Assembly: GCF_000224145.3 (NCBI RefSeq)
Contig: NW_004190423.2
Location: 3,494-67,493, forward strand
Direction: 5' to 3'
Origin: Ciona intestinalis
Taxonomy: Eukaryota; Chordata; Ascidiacea; Phlebobranchia; Cionidae
Length of the DNA: 64,000 bases
Program-made: the position numbers and the translations under genes
The notes under the pieces: model-generated
What the model was told of the DNA's origin: nothing
The model's input: only the letters and a program-made list of their open reading frames with translations
Database searches by the model: none
In this document: positions 45,826-59,900 of the stretch, in pieces
Position numbering within the stretch: the first letter of the stretch is position 1
How the letters are laid out: each line of letters begins with the position of its first letter

Positions 45826-47385
45826 TCATAAGGTATTGTTTGTTTCAAATTCAACAACAGCCTTTATGATGTCACTATCAGACATTTCGTAATCGTCAAA
45901 AGATTTTTCAAATTTGTCTGAAATTTTAAATTTTTCGCCACCTTCTGATTGGCTGATTGCTTCGTAACAAGTGATGATGTCATCAATCTCCTGTGGCAAT
46001 GAGAACGAGGGTGATTTGTAGCCGATCGCGCGACAATCGGAGTCGTAACATTTCTGGTGACAACTCCTACCTGTCACATCAACCACATACATAATATTGT
46101 TATTTCTATGTTCACGACCGATATTATGGCAAAATCTGGTCCCTGTGATGTCATAATTAATGACACGCGTAGTGGGAAAATATGTCAATTTACGAATCCG
46201 AGCTTTTTCATTGAATCTTTTTATATAGTTTGTGATAAATTCCGATATTTCTTTGGTTGGGATTCCAAACTCTGACGATTCCAAACCATAAGTTGTAACT
46301 GGGGCAACTATGGCGTCGTTTCTGCTCAAATTATTTGCTTGTTTTTCATCTTTTTCCGTCGGGACTTCCAAAAACCTAACAACCTTATCCTCACACACGT
46401 TCGTGACAATAGAAACAAAAAATATTTGTTTTAGTTTAAAAGAATTCTCGTTTTCACCCAGCTTTTGTTGTATTGGTTTAAAAATTGATAAATTTGGAAA
46501 CTTTTGATTAAAATCAAATTCACATTTGTCAGAAATCTTTAATTCAAAGTTTTTGTTTCGTTTTCTTGACATAAAAAGTCGGAAATTCCGATTCCTTGTG
46601 TACACTCCCTCATCTATGAAAATGCCATTCCCGTTGGTTGTCTTCACGACCAAATCTTGTAACTTATCCCGAAATTCCAATTCTTCAATCCAAAGTATAT
46701 CCGATGGCGCAGTTTTTGGCTCCAAACTTAAATATTCCTTCAAATCCCTGCAAATCTTTTTCACGAACCTCCCAGCATGTATGTTATCCTTAAACACGCA
46801 CCCCTGGGGCATATGCACAACAACATGTTGGCTGTATTTAACGTCAGAGCTCGATTCAAGTTCCACAAAACATTTTCTCGTCAATTTTAAACAAAAACTC
46901 CGCAACAAACAAGAGCACACATACGCAATCCAAATAGAAATCATATTTCCCCCATTTTTCTCCGGATTCATCGTCTTATTAAACTCAATATCAAAATAAA
47001 GATGACAATGAGCATTTTCTTGAATAACTTCGTAAAAATGCCTTTCGCCGAAACTTTTCTGTGAATAGTAAAACCAGAACTCTTCAATTGTAGCCGCCAC
47101 AAAATTTCTAATACCACCGTCACCAAATTCGTTCCCAAATACGAACAACCTTTCGTTTGCACACTTAGCATATTCAATTGCACCATTTTGCTTCGTAAAC
47201 AACTTCCACGTTGGCGCCGGTAACTCAAATTCGCATAATCTTGGTTTGTACATAGATACCATAGGGGTAGATTGAAACTTTTTGCACTGAGTCTCTATTT
47301 TAGTGAAACAATATTTTCTCTTTGTTTTTACAGTTGTTGTGTCTATGTTGCTGTTTTCGCCACAATTTTGCAACTTTTCTGCCAT
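45826..47385 (-). CDS. primpol: DNA primase-polymerase PrimPol, intronless
   Basis: One open frame of 519 residues (human 560). PrimPol is an archaeo-eukaryotic primase that re-primes stalled replication forks in nucleus and mitochondrion. Catalytic features: motif I HLYFDIEF with Asp132 and Glu134, motif II SQH at 185-187, motif III Asp258 in FIDEGVYTRNRNFRL. The zinc-finger segment has Cys419, His426, Cys446 and Cys451 (CHNIGREH ... KCYDSDC), needed for priming. The acidic tail DDYEMSDSDIIKAVVEFE resembles the RPA-binding region. No key residue is missing. All neighbouring genes are rich in introns, so the absence of introns suggests a retrocopy that took over from the parent gene, or intron loss. 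AATAAA lies only 7 nt after the stop (45814-45819), giving a very short 3' UTR. It is 528 bp from the stop of cc2d2a upstream and about 400 bp from FAM241 downstream, same strand. Confidence 0.94.
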   Translation of the reverse strand: MAEKLQNCGENSNIDTTTVKTKRKYCFTKIETQCKKFQSTPMVSMYKPRLCEFELPAPTWKLFTKQNGAIEYAKCANERLFVFGNEFGDGGIRNFVAATIEEFWFYYSQKSFGERHFYEVIQENAHCHLYFDIEFNKTMNPEKNGGNMISIWIAYVCSCLLRSFCLKLTRKCFVELESSSDVKYSQHVVVHMPQGCVFKDNIHAGRFVKKICRDLKEYLSLEPKTAPSDILWIEELEFRDKLQDLVVKTTNGNGIFIDEGVYTRNRNFRLFMSRKRNKNFELKISDKCEFDFNQKFPNLSIFKPIQQKLGENENSFKLKQIFFVSIVTNVCEDKVVRFLEVPTEKDEKQANNLSRNDAIVAPVTTYGLESSEFGIPTKEISEFITNYIKRFNEKARIRKLTYFPTTRVINYDITGTRFCHNIGREHRNNNIMYVVDVTGRSCHQKCYDSDCRAIGYKSPSFSLPQEIDDIITCYEAISQSEGGEKFKISDKFEKSFDDYEMSDSDIIKAVVEFETNNTL

Positions 47386-47913
47386 TTTCGGGTAAATTCT
47401 TCTAACAATTTTACCACGAAGACCTTTTTTTCTGAATTAAACAAAATAGCAAATACACGAACTTCTAATCAAACTTACACACGCTAACCGTCGTCTTACT
47501 GCTTCGTCATCGTTTGTTTCGCTTCACCAACTTTCCTCCGTTTATATACCGCGAGAAAAAGGGAAATTATAACATAGAAATCGAAGAAAATTTCAATTCT
47601 ACCAGGGGACAAATTAATTCGATTGGAAATGGCACAAAGTCGCCGATAATACCAAAATTTAAACCACGCAAAAATGCATCTTTCATAATTTATTTGTTGT
47701 TTTATTAAAATAAATATATAAACTAATATAAAATGTAAAACATAGCAAAATATAGAAGTTACTCAGCTTTCAATGCACAAATCATCTAGAAAAAAGTTTC
47801 ATAAAAAATATGAAAAAAAATTTACTCTACATAAATATAAACCGATATTCAAATTCAAATATTTGAATTTGCAGCACCATTAATAACCACTGATTTAGAC
47901 ATTACCCCACAAA
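47386..47913. other. Spacer between cc2d2a and primpol
   Basis: AT-rich; contains the cc2d2a 3' UTR with a minus-strand AATAAA at 47701-47706 and, closer to 47386, the primpol promoter. No other gene recognised. Confidence 0.45.
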
Positions 47914-50900
47914 CTATAGATCATGTCTCCTCCTATTCACTATAGCAGCCACATACACCCACACAGCCAACACAGACGCAGGATACGCATGTATATGAAC
48001 AGCCATTGAAAATTCAACATCAGGGTCTTGTATTTTATGCACCTCCGTGCTCCTAACAGCTGAAACAACGGCCTCGACACCAGTGTAGGGTTGATCCATG
48101 GGGTAACCTGTGAAACGAACGTCTCCGAGTTGCGATAACAGTTGTTCATTGTGTCCTGTGTTCACCACTGCAGAAATAATATGCGTTATTACTAGGTTTG
48201 TGTCCACCACTGTGAGTGTGTTACTTATTTATCGGGTGTTCTGTTTCATACATCTCATGCTTGCTATATTACTGAATGAACACAATAATGTTGTTTCCTG
48301 CATTGAACTGTATTCAACACTGCTATGATTGTGGGCGTATGTGTCCTTGGGCCATTGTGGGCGTATGTGTCCTTGGGCCATTGTGGGCGTATGTGTCCTT
48401 GGGCCATTGTGGGCGTATGTGTCCTTGGGCAAGACACTTAACGGGAATTGCTCCAACCCAGTGGTCACTAATGGGTTGTTCAAATTATCAGTCATACAGA
48501 ATAAATACAACATCTGTTTTTTTTATCTCTTATAGTCACCCAACCACTTTAACCCCCCCCCAAACCCCATATACTGCCACAAACCCACCCACCTCCAGTC
48601 TTCCTGCTAACCCTCTCTTCCAACCCCTTCACAATTTGCCGCAGGATGGAATTTCCCGATCGATTCCATCGGGTGATGTGACGGGGACGCCAGGATACGA
48701 TGCGGTCCTGGAATGTAAAAAGTTAATATATCTATAAAGGTTCGTATACGCATGGGTGAGGTTCTATAGGAAGATATGGCAGTGGAGCTGGTAATATAAG
48801 TTAATATCTGTATGGGTGCGGTATCTTATTACTTTTTAAGTTTATTTATTTAATTTATTTTACATCTTACCATTAATACATCACAATTACCTTCAAAGTC
48901 CGTTCCACAGCATCGATAAGGTTGGCGACATATGATTGGTCGGTTGGTGGGTAGTACAACGATTCTGGTTGGATGGAAGGAAGGGGCGTCGCCGTGATCG
49001 GGAAGAAGGCCTTCCAATCAGACATCCTCGTTACCTGCGGATGGTGGGGTTTGTATAATATTTCAATGTTGTTTATTATGTTTCTATGCCACTTGTTTGG
49101 AAGTAACATTTAAACCCCCCTTTTAAAGGAATTTCAGTTGGAAAACATCTTGAATCAGCATTTATTTCGTGCAGAAGTTTTTGATAAAAATACCAGTCAG
49201 TCAGTTTAAGTCAATAGTGTTTGCAACGTTAAGCGACACCCTGATGAAAACAACCCGTGCGAGACATTAGATTTAAACAACAGTACGCAAATAAATAATA
49301 GAAGATCTGTTTTAGAAAACAAGTAAAATATGCCTATAGAAATAATATATTTCTATATATTTGTACTCACATTATAACGAACCCTCATTGGAGTATCTTG
49401 TGTTTGAACATTAAACCAGATATTTGTATCATTGATCAACGCGCCAACACTTTGCAAGGGGGAGTGTGGGTCACTTTTGTCATGGTATTCGCCTGTACTG
49501 GCGTTCCATATTATGTACTCCTGTGGATGGTAAGTTATGGGTGATTTCTGTATATACTATGGTAAGTTATATGGGTGATTTCTGTATATACTATGGTAAG
49601 TTATGGGTGATTTCTGTATATACTATGGTAAGTTATATGGGTGATTTTATTGTTTAAGGAGCTGGTATGATATTACCAGTGTTAGGTGTATTATGGTAAA
49701 GGGTGGGGTCCTATAGCAAGGCATGAATGGGTGTTGGGATTTAAGCCAGAGTTGACCATTACCCCAACACCAAGGGTGCTAACATCTAGACCCCACTGAG
49801 GCAGTTTATAAACACTTAATAATACGCCCATTACCCCAACACCTAGGAATTTAGGGCAGAGTTGGTACATTACTTTATACCCTGTGGTACTATCCCCACT
49901 AAGGTAGTTAATCTCTCAAGGGTTGATAAAATGTGGTATTGAGAGTGAAATAATCATATGAATTGAATCCACCTCAGCATAATGGTACTACATATGCCGT
50001 GTTATAACACAAAAAATATTGTACAATTTAATTAGAATGAACATAATATAGTTTCCATAATACATATACTTACCCTGGCATTATGGTCCACAGTCAATAC
50101 ATACGCAGTATTCCCCTCAGGCACAGCTGTACCTAATAACAAGTAAGCTTGTTTACCAAGGTGTAGGAAGTAGTTGAGCAGGAGGATCGCATGTTCTTCC
50201 TCATCGCCGCATAACATCTGCATGAACTGTGGAGGGGGGGTTAAAGTGGGGGGATTGTGGGGGTGGGGTTAAAGTAACATCTGCATAAACTATGGGAAGG
50301 GGGGGGAATTTAAACAATATTTATAATCAGTAGTGCACCTGTGGCACAGTGTTTTGGGCATCTGGCTCTAGACCAGAGTCTAATTGTACAGGTTCAAGGC
50401 TCGTTGCTGCTACCATTGTGGCCGTGGGGGTATATGTTCTTAATTGCTCCAGTTAACATAATTAGTTATTAGCACAAGGGTCAAACTGTCAAGGGAAGAT
50501 CTTCCATTCATTACAATAAAGCCCTTGTCGCCTACCTTCGGGGAAGCGACAGGCTTCAATATCTGGTGAGGTTCATGCGGCACCCTGCGTGTTCGGGTGT
50601 TGGGGTAACTCTGGCCTAAACCCTATGTACAACTTACTACAGTACCTCACCCATATATACAGAATATTCCCCCTACCTGATCACATGTACTCCACAAATC
50701 ACATATCCCCGCGTACGTAACATTATCTGACACAAACGGGATCAACGATACAAATCGCGCGATCTTCTCCAATGTAATAATGGTGTTTGTGTTGGTAGCT
50801 TCTGTTAGTTCGGGGGGTGGGGGGAGGGGTCGAACGAATCTGGTAAGACAATAGGGGGTGTGATGTCATAAATGGGGTATTTTAACAGTTAAGGTTATTT

Positions 50901-53900
50901 TAATGCTAGTAGTACCATAGTCATAGGTTTAAACTTTATCATTTTAAACAACTTTAACTTGCTGTTTGCTAGCAGGGTAGCAGACAACCAGACACAATAT
51001 TTTTTTCATAGAACTTACAAAAAACGCAATAATTTCGATAAAATCGAAGTTAATTTTATACCAGATGACCACCCCGTGATACACCTGGCAACAACATGTA
51101 TAAATATTTAAAATACAAGCTTACCTTGTTATTAATACGGACTCCCCTTTGATATCTATGACCGTAGTTTTAACATTTCTATTTGGATATCTTTTATTAC
51201 AATCAGCGAGGTACGTAACACATCTCCGCAGAAGTGAGACATCTTCTTGGCTCTCAAACTTCAACCTAAGTGTTGTGGGGTTTGTTAAGGTGGGAAAGCA
51301 AAGTATTTTAGGTTTAAAACATAAAATACGGAAAGAGAATCCAAAGCTTATGAGCCAGATTTTTCCCTATTTATCATTAAGTATATTGGTAACACTCATG
51401 CTAAAAATGACAGGAGTTATTTCAGACGCTCGAATTGTTTAACAAGATCTTTCCAAGAACCGAGTTGTCTTTTGTCTAATAGTCAAAACATTATATGGCT
51501 GTCATGGAAATTCTATTAAAAATACTGTATGTGGTTTTTAGCCTAAAAGAGCCCAATGACACACCCAACCCCCAACAGTAGGCCTTGAACCCCACATCCT
51601 CTATTCAACCACACCAACCCCCAACAGTAGGCCTTGAACCCCACATCCTCTATTCACTACTCACTTGGGAGGGTCCATAGGCTTCAGCACAGGTTCCAAT
51701 GTAACGAATATAGTGAGGTAAGTTCCCGAACTTTGTTGAAGGAATTGTGATTCGATACGCTCGTGCATGTCGGCATTGGGAGGGAGCTGGAATATGGGGG
51801 GGGGGGTTATGTTTACAGTTTACCATCACCCCTATATACAATATACACATGATTTGCACATTATATACATACTTTTATATAAAAATAAACGTTCACGAGT
51901 TACATTCCGTGACTTGTAAGCAGGCACAAAGTTTATTATATAGAACAACCTAATTATATTTTTAACGATAGTTTTAAGCGATATAGGACAATTCAGCGGG
52001 CACGGAGTGTATGAAACATAAAACCCATGGTATAACCAGAATAAACAAGTCAAATTTACATTTTTCAAGTCACTACTAATGGGTTGTTTAAATTGCCAGC
52101 CATACAGAAAAATAATCACCCGCAAAGTTACATAATACCCTTTATTAGGACAAGCCACACATTAAATACCACGTACCTCCCTCTCCAAGTTATACCCCAG
52201 CAACACTGGTGGAACTTTAATTTTAAACGTCCCATCAATCTTTCCACGTTGGTATATAGTGGAGAATGGTAGTTCATATGAACCAAGCCAGTGGTTTTGT
52301 ACACGTGTTATAATGGTGGCCGTGTCCTCCGTGTTTGTGGGGGTGGCGTCTTCCGTTACTCTGGGTGTACGGGGGTTATAGTGGGGGTGAGGGATTATGT
52401 CTTATGGTATATGTGATAGGATGATTATTATTATGGGGTGTATTATTATAAATGTAATATTTTGTTTGGGAGTAAGTGGTTAAACAGGTTTATCTGTTAT
52501 AAGGGTTAAGGGACTATCTTAGTGTTTCATGCCTAGGGACGAGGGTTCAAATAAAACTACTAATTATGTTTCCCAACAAATGAAAAGTTAAATTCATTTC
52601 AACAGACTGTATAACATTAATATCAAGAGTCTGAAAGAGATCTACAGGCAAATTGTTGCATATAAATTATAATAGGCCTGGCACCAACAATATATATGAT
52701 ATATATTACCTGTCAAATAAATGGATGAATAAAACATCGTCCACCTTCTGCAAGTTACTTGCGTTATAATCGCTGTTCGGTGCGCAAAACGGGAGTTGTA
52801 ACTCTTCATTCCAACTTGGGCTCGGACCTTGTGCGACACTTGTCGTGACCGTGGCATCTTGGAACGAAGCCGCGACAAACGGAGCCACGAGGTACGACTT
52901 GGATGACGGGTCAAGGTGTTGGCCGACTCTTAATGACGATGCTGTGGGGTTGGTGGGGTTTGCATTTATGGTTGTGGGGGGTTTATTATAATTCTAAAAG
53001 TTTTTTGCAATTGTTTGTTTTGCAATCTTACCACTTGGGCCGAGTAATGCAAATATGCATACAATCGATACATTTTTTAAAAACAGGTAAACACAAAAAT
53101 GATCATAACTTCGCTCAGAGTTGGCCAAAACTATTACAGTTGGTTTTATTTGAAAGAAGAAGAAATTATCTACAATACAACGTTTGAAAACGCCAGCATA
53201 ACATTTAACGGTTTTTACCAAACTTGGTTTAAAAACCATAAAGTATTTTTTTAAAAATATGGTTCGCATTTCCCCTAAAAAGTATTAGCACGGGTGTTCA
53301 AACATTGTGTTCCCATACACCCCATGCCCACTATTGTAACCCATCCCCCCCTTACCACTTTACACCCACCTGCCATAGCCCCCCCAACTTGAACCTCGCC
53401 CCTTCTATCCGGTTGGTGGGAATGTGACGCTTGTCGTGTAGGGATGTTATAACCCCGCACCACATTAACGAGGATCCGAACCGAACCTTCTGTAAGGTTT
53501 TGCGACATCGCTTTTTTACGAGTTTTACGGACAGGCTTGAGTGGTCGTCGTGGTTCAGCGATCTTCACAATACTGGCACCAAGTGTCCCAATGTCCGGAA
53601 CTTGTTCTTCGTGTACCATGTCCTGCGTAGGGTATCAGAGTTATTACAAATCTTCTAATAAAGTACATTTAAGCGAAATTTATCACAGCATTAAACAATA
53701 GCCACAGTACTAACTGCTTGTCGCGTATTCAAATAACTTATATAAAATATAGTACATAGACTGGCCTATGAGGGTAAGTCATGGTAAAGTAAGACACCCG
53801 GGAATTAGGCCAAAGTAATAACCCAGCCATAACCCCTATATATTCTTAACCCATAACCACAACACCCATATAACCCACCTACCTGCAAACTATAGTGATG

Positions 53901-56900
53901 TCTTGATGTATAGAATCTATGTAACACGGCGTCTTTAACATTCTGACGGAACTTTAAAACCTCGATGCGGTGTGGACTAAGAGTCCCTATGGTGGTGGTT
54001 GATATTAATATAGTATGTGTATTATATACAGTCCCAGGGTATATTTACTGAGGCTGTGTCGTGTACAGCATGGTTGCATTACCCTAAGGTGGGAGTTACA
54101 TTATTACAATGTACACTAGTATATTGTACATAGACTATATATGTAATGTGTACAGTGCATATTATTGTCTATGGTGCAGGGACAGACACCGAGGCTGTGT
54201 CGCAATGTTAGAAGCAATAAACATAATAGATAAAGCAAGATATCACACAAATTGTAAGTTCTTTAGTCTGCTGTACAACTTTGTAAGGTATGTAGTATAT
54301 GACAACTTACAGGAGGATAAATAAGTTGTATTTATTCAACTCAAGCGGGCACGAGGTGTATGAAACAGAACAACCGTGTTATAACGACTGTCTTTACACT
54401 ACCCTCGAGGAAAAATAAGTTACATTCATTCATTTAATCACAACATATATAACAAAGTCATGTGAGAATATCCACAAATAACATCACACTCACCCCCATC
54501 CACCCCACGCTCCATCTTAACCACATCTTTCTCCTTTAACCTTCTCTCGTACGCCGTAAACGCAGACTCTGTGACCTCATGCTCGTTGCATGGCAACATA
54601 GAAATATTACGAAACTCCGGGATTTCCTCGTGCCGTAACCGTAGCAACCGGAATCGATTCAAGCGCGAGAATTCTTCCTCTGTGATGAAATTGAACTCTT
54701 CCTGTTGCAAAACATTGGACATTGTTACAAAATATACCGGGACATGTAATGTATAGTACATCGGAATTTTGTAAAACTTTATACTAAGCCCTTTTAAATA
54801 ACATATGATTGCCTATATATTACGTGAAATTTAACTTCTAAATAATAGTCTTCTTCAGCATGATATATAACTAAAAACAGCTTTTATTCAACAAAATATG
54901 ATTTTATACCAAACCTGAAGTTGTTCCAATCTAAAGTAGTCCTGTGTAAGAAACACGTCGCCATCTTTGTTCCCTTGCATAAACGGGACCAACGCTGCGT
55001 TTTCGGGATCATTTGGGTCAAGACGGGACTCCTGGACCCATTTAGTTAACGACTCTGGGTCCTGTAACCTCTCAGCCCCAATAGCTATCACGGGGTCGTT
55101 ACTTTTTAAGGGGTTAGCCCCCGAAATTGGGTCTTCGCGCTCCACTAACCCCTTAGGGGCGAGTACCCGTCCATTTGCGTCTAAACTCCACGATACACTG
55201 CTTATCAGTTGTCCCTTTGTGTTGAGTGACGTAGGGTTTGTTTCATTTGTTCGTAGCGTGAACGGTGTACCACTACCCACCCCCTCATGGGTGTGTGATT
55301 CCACCTTGTTGGATGTGAACCCACTAACCCCCAACCTTACATTACCCGAATGCACGGTGGTAGGGGGAATGTCGAGGTAGAATGTGGATGTAATGGACTT
55401 GCTAACCAACCCGGAGGTTAATAACTCAACCTGTGGGTAAAGAATAGGGGTGAGATTACAAGACACACCCTTTACATAGGGGTTATAGGGGTCATATGGG
55501 GTTACTGGAGATCATATGGGGTGACTAGGGGTCATATGGGGTAATATGGGGTTACTAGGGAACATATGGGGTTACTATAGGTCATATAGGGGTTACTAGG
55601 GGTCATATGGGGTCACTATAGGTCATATAAGAAAAAAAAGGGTGACCAGGGGTCATATGGGGTTATTATACTGCTAACAACCCATATATGAGTATGGTGT
55701 ATGAAAGCATGGGTTGTTTGGGTGGTAGGTAGCTACAAAAACCACATTGTAACCGAAGGATGCCGGGTTCAATGCTCGATGCCGCTAGACGTATGTGACC
55801 TTGGGCAAAACACTTAGACATTGCTTCAACCCAGTGGTCACTGATGAGTTGTAGCACCTTGGGTGTTGGGGTAATGGGCCAACTCTAGCCTAAACCCCAT
55901 AGTGTGCCACGTTGTAGGATTTCACCGATATAAAATACAATATAAAACACATCTACCATACAAACCTACCTTAACCCATTTAGAATAAAATATAAATTTG
56001 TGTTTAAACTGTTAGTGCAAAATTTAATGTTCCCATTCTACAAGGGTGAGGTCCTTTGCCAAGACACAGCATGGCGTCTTGTTATGAAGGCATGGTGAAC
56101 AACATGCTTACGAATTACCATACTAGCATACTTAGAGTATCTACAACACCCACCTTAAGACTCTCCGGCCACTGTGCGATTCTCACTCGAAATATGGAAC
56201 CAAAGTTTAATTTAAAGTCCGATGATAAGATTTTGGGTTCGGTTTGGAAGACCTCTCTTCCGTTGAACAATACACGGAGGTTGGATGACGTTTTCTGCAT
56301 CGCACGACGCCGGTTGGCTTCGGAGGGGGGTACGCTGGGTGTTGGGGTGATGGTGGTAGTGTGGGTGAGCTCTAGGGAGATACGGGCCTCACCTGGGTGG
56401 ATAGGGGTAGGGGTGATCTTGGGGCTAAACTACTTAATTGGTTGGAAATAGTCATATTTTTGTGTAAAAACATCATATATTTATGTTTCAATGTTTATTT
56501 TTTTATTGAACTAGGTATAAATGACTAGTTATCGGGGTAATGGGCCACTATAGATGTAATTGGAGATGATGTATTTGTATCAAAACACTTTAATTTTTGG
56601 TATAAGTCTGGTTGTAGGAGCAACTGTGGTTTATGGCAATACAGGATATATGTATTAGGACACGATAGAAAATGAGACATTATGACATCATACCTGGGTT
56701 TCTTCTGTTAACAATCAAGTCATTCATGACCTCATTCTTGACTGTGACATCATCAAACGGAGGTGGTTTATCGGGTTTCTGGGGTTTATCAATGTTTCCC
56801 CCAATATTTATGTCGTCGTCTTCAACCTGGGTGAAGTATATCATATGAGGTTAACATGTAAGTTAGTCTGGGTGTTGGAGTGACCACATGCTTTAATTTA

Positions 56901-59900
56901 ACAAATTACTATAAAATATTATTACTAAAAGTAATAATCCAAATTATACAGTGAAAAATACCCTTAGTGTTCCTGTGCTGTAACAAGAAAGTTTTTTATA
57001 AAAGATTTGCTAAATTTAAGTTACTGCAACTTTAAATACATTAATACAAACAGCATCTGAGTTCCAGGATACAGAAGTTTTTATACACAAAACAACATAA
57101 TATAACATATATGTCTATACATATTATAATATCTGCGATTGCCACCTCTGAACTCGGATCAAGTAGATTCTCCTTGGAACCTCTCTGCATTCGCTTTCGT
57201 ATTCGCTTCATTTTTAAACGGTTCTGTTTCCATTCCTGCAAAAAAAATTTATCTATTTAAATACCATGTCATAATGGGTTATTGTGATGCATAAACATAA
57301 TGGGTGATTGTGATGCATAAACATAATGGGTGATTGAGATGACATGAACATGGGTGACAACTGACATCATATGTTTTAACAACCCCCTTTTTGCTTAAAA
57401 TAGTTTTAATTTTTTAAATTCCTTTCTATATGGGTAAGGTTCTTCAGCGATTTACAGATTTTTGACCAGTGTTGGCCCAATTACCCCAATAAGGTACATA
57501 CAGTGCCATAATACACAGACATTACATCTCAATAGCAAGCATGAGGTCACCTGTAGTTGAACTTGGTATTTCCTCATTTCCTCCTGATGAGCAGATAGTA
57601 TTATGACATCATACTCAGCCCTTCTCTCATCAACTTGGTGAGCAACTTCTGTCTCCCAGTTGTTGAGGTCATGTTGGTAGTTTACCTGGGGTCAAAATCG
57701 TATTGTAGGTTGGGGCAAGATGGTATAGGGGTATGATGGCTTAGATTTCCATTATCATCCCATTCAGTAATAAACAAAGGATGTTGACAGATTTATTTAA
57801 TCGTACCCTACCACATACTATATTTGTAAATTGTAATTGTATATTTGTAATTATGGGTTCAAGGCTCAATGCTGCTACTAATCCTACTATTGTGGGCATA
57901 TGTGACCTTGGGCAAGACACTTAATGGCAATTGCTTTAACATATATAAATTCCCAAATGCCCAAACACAGCCCAAAAAACTTTTAAGCCTTATACTTGTG
58001 TTATTAAACCTCTGCGTCTAACACTCTAGTATGTATATATATATATGGGTGATGCTCTATAGTTACACCATATGCCCTGTTATAATACACCTATTATGCC
58101 ACATACATATATATCCCACCTCTTCCTTCTTAACCACCAGCCTCACACTTGTATTATTATATCCCTGCTCCTCCCTCAAACTTTTAATGGCTTCCCATTC
58201 GTTTATAATTTGCCGCATCATGTCACGCTCTGATGACTCGGCTGTTGATAACTGCTGAGTCGTTCTGCGGATCTCGGCCGTGAAATCATTGATGCGTGAC
58301 TTCTGTAACGCCGTGGGATCTACGGGGAATATAAAATCGTAAAAAAAAGGAAACACGCTAAAATTTAAACTTATATTTTACAACAAAATATGTTAACGTA
58401 TATGTTATTGTTAATTATTGTAAGTTTTGCAAACTCCAGCTTATGTCAATAAAGGCATTGGCATAGAACCTCACTCATATAGAACATAGTGGCCAATAAA
58501 ACTAGGGATTATTAAAAACACAGAACACTCCAATCCTCCAAAATAAAATCCCAGGTTCAGTGACATGTATTGTGAAAGTACCTCACCCATATTGAATATA
58601 ATATGACCCTTCGCACCTACACCCAGTGTTTCCTTCAATGTCTCCACTGCATTCCTCAGTGCAGCTAGTTTGTCCGTATAGAATGTGATGTAGTTCTTAT
58701 GCCTGATCATTCTATACTCATCATACATCATTGTAATGTTGGAAGCTAACACATGCTCCCTGCTCATCAAGGAATGATGGATAAAGTTGATTGAACCGAT
58801 GTCTATTTGAAGCTCGTTCTCGTCAGAAACCTGGTTTTGAATTATATAAAGATTAACATTTTTATAGAAAAATTAAAGTATGTAAAAGTACATTAATATT
58901 TTATTGAAATTTACCATAATGAGCGAAAGTTCAGTAGTTTATCTAATTTAACCTATCTTTCTGTTAAGGAACAATACATTGAATTGTTCCAATCTGTGAT
59001 AACCAGTTTCAGCATTAACTGGAGCAGCCCCTTCATGTTATTCTATATTAGTGAGGTCCAAAAGACCTAGGATTAAAGCCAGAATTGGCTCATTTCCCCA
59101 ACACCCAGGGTACTTATGTATTTGGATTCAAGCATAAATGAATGTTTTGTTTTGTGGGGCAACGACAGCCAGACTAGAAGACACAAATGCACTTAACCAC
59201 TTTACCACTGACCCACAGCCAGTGGCGCAGCATTTAAAAACAAAATTTTTTTTAATCAATTTTTTGGGGGGTTTAAAAGGGGGTCGCGACACCCTAAACC
59301 CCCTGCTGGCTGCGCCAGTGTCCACAGCGCCGTTATACACGAGTTAATTAGAACATGAGCTAACATATATACATGGACAACCCGCACATATAAATATAAC
59401 CACACCTGTAGATATTTATCTTCTACTGCCCTAGGTTGTGCCTTCACATACACAGTCTCCACACATGGATCTAACTCATCAAGGGAATCAACCCATGGTT
59501 TGGTTGCCATCTCAGCCACCGGGTTGGGCAAGGAATCAACCTGCCCGTCCGAACCGAACCAACCCCGCCCCCCATGCTTGATAAGGCGGTTCTCGAGTAT
59601 GTTGGTGTTTTGTTGCAACACTATGGGTTTCTCACCAACATAGAAACCTTCATCTTCCAAGTACCTGGGAAGGGTTAAAGTTATAAATATAATACTGTGG
59701 GGTAAGATGGTTACTGTTTGCAGTACTGTGGACCTGTGGGGTAAGATGGGTGTCACTGCCATATAAGTATAATACTGTGGGGTAAGATGGGTAGCTCATA
59801 ATATATAACATTTAGTGATGTGGTGTAAGACAGATTTGAACTCAGCACCCCTAATTCTCACCTTGGTTGAGCATCTTCCTCCACCTTGCTTGCTGCCTCC

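Noticed and set aside
46526..46999. 157-residue frame antisense to primpol
   Set aside because: Shadow of the conserved primpol coding sequence.
51149..51442. Plus-strand frame with a hydrophobic start
   Set aside because: Overlaps cc2d2a exon 21 in antisense; the coding strand has clear orthology and splice sites.
54967..55380. 137-residue frame antisense to cc2d2a exon 14
   Set aside because: Shadow of a long, well-conserved exon.
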